Translations under genes and position numbers: made by a program
In this document: positions 6,020-8,493 of the stretch, piece by piece
Layout of the letters: every line of letters starts with the position of its first letter
Position numbering within the stretch: position 1 is the first letter of the stretch
DNA from: an uncultured bacterium
GTDB lineage: Bacteria; Planctomycetota; Phycisphaerae; Phycisphaerales; SM1A02
Direction: 5' to 3'
NCBI GenBank assembly: GCA_903914045.1
Contig: CAIWNO010000286.1
Coordinates: 1 to 8,493 of the forward strand
DNA length: 8,493 bases
Notes under the pieces: generated by a model
The model's database searches: none
Told to the model about the DNA's origin: nothing
What the model saw: only the letters and a program-made list of their open reading frames with translations

Positions 6020-8071
6020 AATTTTTCCGCCACGGAGTTGCGCCACATGCGTAAGCGACTTGGATAATTCCTTCAATTGATCCAAGTTAATCTTTGGCGA
6101 CAACCAGCCGCTACGTTTCCAACGCTCAAGCATTGGAACATCAATCAAAAGCGCGTCGAAATTTTTGCTCAGCAGGGCGGTGGATTCTTCCACAGACAAT
6201 CCATCGCACGCCTCAATGGCGTTTGTGTCCCACACGCTTGACCATGTCAATTGTGTCTTGGGTTGCAACCAAAACGGGGTGCTCCATCCAACGCTCAGCA
6301 CGCGCCACTGGGGTTGCCAATGATTCATCACCAATTCCACCGTCATATTGTCCAAGACCGCATCGCGTAGACCCGCCTCGCGTGAGCGTAGATCGCGCCA
6401 ATCGTCATCCCCTTGAAAATAGCCATTTTGCCCAATGAAATACAGGGAATGTGGAGTGTCCGTGGCCAAAAAAAACCCTGGCAAACACGCCCAAACGCCA
6501 AGCGCCATTCGCAGTGGCTTGAGCACGCCCGTGGTGGAATATTGTTCACGTGTCGCTCTAGTGAACACGCTAGCCATGGCAAGTCCGCACGCCAGAGAGA
6601 GTGGTACAGCCAGCGGAATTAAAAATCGGCTTTGCAAGTGCGTTGCAACCATCCAGCCAATCACCATCAATGCGCCGCCAACTGCCAACGCAATTGCGAC
6701 ACGTCTTGTCGCGCGGCGAAACGCCAACGTCACCACACTAATCACGCCAAGCCACGGAAGCGCTCCCCAAAACCATTTCCATGGTTCGCCCGCCGTTGGA
6801 TTGGTACCCACACCAAAAACAAAAAGTTGATTCCATACCGCAAGCGCGCGTTGCATTGCGTTTGCGTCGCTGGCATGCGCCTGATTCCAACGCACGCTTT
6901 GTTCACCGCTCCACCAACCCAACCCAACCAGATTTGTGGCCAATGGAAAAAATAGCGACCCCGTGTAATACCAATTGCGCGCAAGCCATGGTGTTAACCC
7001 AATCGTCATGGCTAGAGCGCCCCACGCCATGCATTTCCAATTCAGACATGCACGACCTATTCCAAGCGCCAAGCACGCCATGAGCGCGGGTACCACAAGA
7101 ATGATTGAACTTAACTTGCTTCCAATCAACACCGCCATGAGCACGCCAAGCATGAAGCCAGCCCAGGAAAGCGACTTTGGTTTGCGCGCAAAAACATTCA
7201 AAATACACGCAAATGCAAGCACAATTCCTGATTCACTGTACGCCAACGAGCCCACCACAATCATCCATGGAGTGGACAGCATGGCGCACAGCGCAACGAT
7301 TCGCGCGACCCGTTCATTCACTCCGCACGTGGTGGAAAAGAGAGCGGCGCAATCCGCCAACACAAACGCCGCCACCAGCAACATGCTGGCATGCAACATC
7401 TGGCACGCCACAGCACCGGCCCGCGCGTCGCTGGCCAAACTCATCACATGAAGAAATCCGCCCTCAACAAAATTTGGCATGCCTGAATACGCCAGAAATT
7501 CAAGCGGGCGAATCGCGCCAGCCGCCATCCATTCCTTGGGCGCTTGCAAGTGGTATTCAAGCGCGTCGTATCCGCCAAATTCCGTGCTCCACATAACGCC
7601 CGGTGAAATACTTGCGGCAATCAACAGCGTTGCAATCGCTCCAAGCGCTGGCCACCACCAAAAAGTATTCACATTGTCTTGCGGTTGCAATTTCCACGCG
7701 CGCAACATCAATCGCAGCGCCATGATCCAGCCTGGCACAAGCGCGCCAAACGCAACCACGCCGCGCCACGCTCCCAACAACCCCAGTGTTCCTAGCCATT
7801 GATCAACCACCAATAGAATTGCAATTCCAAAAGCAAACGCAAGCGATAGTCCATCTGTGGCACGGTCAAAAACTTTGTCCTTGGCGAACACGCCCAACCC
7901 AAACGCGCTCAGCAACCATGCGGCGCATTTCCAACCGCTCAATATCCACACGCGCCATAGTTCCAACCCTTCATTCCAGCCGCCTAGACAAGTGGCCAGC
8001 GCGGTTCCGGCCAAACACGCCACAACCGCGTTCCAAGCCAAGGAAGTCCATATCGCTGGTTTCATCTGCAA
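5969..8071 (-). CDS. GT-C-type integral membrane glycosyltransferase (PMT/ArnT-like)
   Basis: 700 residues with about 13-15 hydrophobic segments between 9 and 537, followed by a soluble C-terminal domain of about 155 residues. The fold suggests a glycosyltransferase using a polyprenyl-phosphate sugar donor at the outer face of the inner membrane. Evidence: the acidic loop motif FGGYDALEYHLQAPKEW (165-181), like the FDALSYHLP loop of dolichyl-phosphate-mannose/ArnT-type enzymes; the WLARNWYYTGSLFFPL motif (362-377), like the RNxxYTGNPxxP motif of the superfamily; and SRFLIPLAVPL (481-491), like the RYLLPxxP motif. The probable catalytic acid is D169, with E172 nearby. The soluble tail (VLSVGWSTPFWL, then SSVWDTN) resembles planctomycete members. 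Substrate and acceptor cannot be told. The start codon is taken as TTG at 8071 because AGGGA lies six bases upstream; ATG at 8065 (MKPAIW) is the alternative, only two codons in. Its 3' end overlaps the convergent secreted-protein gene by 51 bp. It is divergent from fliW. Confidence 0.8.
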   Translation of the reverse strand: MQMKPAIWTSLAWNAVVACLAGTALATCLGGWNEGLELWRVWILSGWKCAAWLLSAFGLGVFAKDKVFDRATDGLSLAFAFGIAILLVVDQWLGTLGLLGAWRGVVAFGALVPGWIMALRLMLRAWKLQPQDNVNTFWWWPALGAIATLLIAASISPGVMWSTEFGGYDALEYHLQAPKEWMAAGAIRPLEFLAYSGMPNFVEGGFLHVMSLASDARAGAVACQMLHASMLLVAAFVLADCAALFSTTCGVNERVARIVALCAMLSTPWMIVVGSLAYSESGIVLAFACILNVFARKPKSLSWAGFMLGVLMAVLIGSKLSSIILVVPALMACLALGIGRACLNWKCMAWGALAMTIGLTPWLARNWYYTGSLFFPLATNLVGLGWWSGEQSVRWNQAHASDANAMQRALAVWNQLFVFGVGTNPTAGEPWKWFWGALPWLGVISVVTLAFRRATRRVAIALAVGGALMVIGWMVATHLQSRFLIPLAVPLSLACGLAMASVFTRATREQYSTTGVLKPLRMALGVWACLPGFFLATDTPHSLYFIGQNGYFQGDDDWRDLRSREAGLRDAVLDNMTVELVMNHWQPQWRVLSVGWSTPFWLQPKTQLTWSSVWDTNAIEACDGLSVEESTALLSKNFDALLIDVPMLERWKRSGWLSPKINLDQLKELSKSLTHVAQLRGGKILLGLRGNAVLNLPAVE

Positions 8072-8077
8072 ACAGTA

Positions 8078-8082
8078 TCCCT
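8078..8082 (-). promoter_or_regulatory. Ribosome-binding site favouring a TTG start for the glycosyltransferase
   Basis: On the minus strand AGGGA is followed by six bases and then TTG (8071), a standard spacing. The next ATG (8065) would be twelve bases away, which is long. The site therefore argues for initiation at TTG, though the two options differ by only two residues. Confidence 0.45.
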
Positions 8083-8193
8083 AAATTTCGCCGTTTGGTT
8101 CAGATCTCTCATGCTTTGAAGCCTCTCTAGCCGATTCCATTGCGCGGTTACGGATGACCGTTTGTGCCCCTAAAGGCAATCACTGAAAAGATG

Positions 8194-8208
8194 GCGACAG
8201 GAGGTCGT
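8194..8208 (+). promoter_or_regulatory. fliW ribosome-binding site inside a small hairpin; candidate CsrA site
   Basis: AGGAGG at 8199-8204 lies four bases before the ATG and is a perfect Shine-Dalgarno sequence. The flanking bases can pair: GCGAC (8194-8198) with GTCGT (8204-8208), including one G-U pair, leaving the five-base loop AGGAG. A GGA in a small hairpin loop overlapping the ribosome-binding site is the known recognition form for CsrA. Since FliW is the protein antagonist of CsrA in many bacteria, feedback on fliW translation is plausible but is inference from the sequence. Confidence 0.45.
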
Positions 8209-8493
8209 ATGCAAGTTGAAACAACACGGTTTGGCAGCGTAGAGGTAGATGATTCCAGGCTCCTTCATTTTCCAGCGGGGTTACTTGGATTTGGCAGAGT
8301 GCATCAATTCGCGCTGTTGCAACCAGATGATCGCGGCGTGTTCTTCTGGCTGCAAAGTATTGAAAGTCCCGACGTGGCGTTTGTGGTCACCGATCCGCGA
8401 CTGTGGTCGGCGGAGTATTCGGTCTCCATGCGCCGTGAGCAGAGCGAGGAAATTGGTTTGCGCAGCGACACCACTCCAGAAATTTTGGTGATC
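8209..8493 (+). CDS. fliW: FliW flagellar assembly factor (partial, 3' end outside window)
   Basis: 95 codons are present of a protein usually about 140-150 residues long; the frame is open to the right edge. The N-terminus carries the FliW pattern clearly: TTRFGSVEVDDSRLLHFPAG (5-24), then LLGFGRVHQFALLQPDD, FFWLQSIESPDVAFVVTDPR and the continuing ordered region. In characterised bacteria FliW binds flagellin and also binds and inhibits the RNA regulator CsrA, so flagellin translation follows filament export; it acts in the cytoplasm. The start is set by a perfect AGGAGG four bases upstream. csrA and flagellin genes often lie beside fliW and could follow just outside the window. The upstream neighbour is divergent, so fliW is probably first in its transcript. 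Confidence 0.93.
   Translation, partial: MQVETTRFGSVEVDDSRLLHFPAGLLGFGRVHQFALLQPDDRGVFFWLQSIESPDVAFVVTDPRLWSAEYSVSMRREQSEEIGLRSDTTPEILVI

Larger units (their letters stand above)
8072..8208. other. Divergent intergenic region between glycosyltransferase and fliW
   Basis: This 137-bp stretch must carry promoters in both directions unless upstream RNA is used. By eye there is no convincing sigma-70 pair. A GCCGATTC at 8130-8137 resembles the -10 of flagellar sigma-28 promoters, but the expected TAAA element is missing at the right distance upstream. No sigma-54 TGGCAC-N5-TTGC element is seen. A short imperfect inverted repeat (TGCC/GGCA around CCTAAA, 8165-8178) is present. The only strong element is the ribosome-binding hairpin of fliW at its right end. 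Confidence 0.5.

Noticed and set aside
6435..7451. Several plus-strand frames antisense to the glycosyltransferase
   Set aside because: They are His/Thr/Pro/Arg-rich, overlap each other and mirror the hydrophobic membrane segments on the minus strand, so they are shadows.
8130..8137. GCCGATTC as a flagellar sigma-28 -10 element for fliW
   Set aside because: No TAAA-like -35 is found at the required spacing upstream (bases 8111-8114 read ATGC), so the match is half a promoter at best.
8171..8197. TAAA at 8171 as a sigma-28 -35 element with a -10 near 8190
   Set aside because: The sequence at the expected -10 position (GATGGCGA) matches GCCGATAA poorly.
8249..8491. 80-codon plus-strand frame inside fliW
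   Set aside because: It overlaps fliW in a different frame and has no recognisable features. The fliW frame matches the family throughout.

Overview
The window reads as a dense, moderately GC-rich Gram-negative chromosome segment. It holds five complete, confidently called genes, one complete but unrecognised secreted-protein gene, one gene cut by the right edge, and a possible gene start cut by the left edge. Three features fit a Planctomycetota (Phycisphaerae-like) bacterium: the Fis-type C-terminus of the response regulator, the architecture of the large membrane glycosyltransferase, and the placement of LptF/LptG. The lineage is inferred from protein style only; there is no rRNA or marker gene to confirm it. 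I see no tRNA, rRNA, insertion sequence, CRISPR array, prophage or toxin-antitoxin genes.

Layout. Bases 1-196 are a short intergenic stretch with a possible divergent minus-strand gene start. Three plus-strand genes follow in an apparent operon: a sigma-54-activating (NtrC-class) response regulator (197-1573), an unusually long LptF-type permease (1604-3241) and an LptG-type permease (3245-4366). Convergent with lptG, overlapping it by 20 bp, is a minus-strand lipoprotein with a SurA/PrsA-like peptidyl-prolyl isomerase fold (4347-5417). Divergent from that, 35 bp away, is a small Ala/Thr/Pro-rich secreted protein of unknown function (5453-6019). Its 3' end overlaps by 51 bp the 3' end of a 700-residue GT-C-type membrane glycosyltransferase on the minus strand (5969-8071). 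A 137-bp divergent intergenic region then leads into fliW (8209 onward), which runs off the right edge.

How the genes fit together. Most of the window concerns the cell envelope. LptF/LptG form the inner-membrane channel of the lipopolysaccharide exporter. The SurA-like lipoprotein would act on exported or outer-membrane proteins. The GT-C enzyme would transfer sugar from a lipid-linked donor on the periplasmic side. FliW belongs to the flagellin/CsrA homeostasis circuit, and its ribosome-binding site can fold into a tiny hairpin with AGGAG in the loop, the type of structure CsrA binds. That is the most interesting regulatory observation here. No wholly new multi-gene system is evident. The main oddities are the LptF periplasmic expansion, a parvulin domain lacking its usual histidines, the tight divergent and overlapping convergent arrangements, and the fliW leader hairpin.
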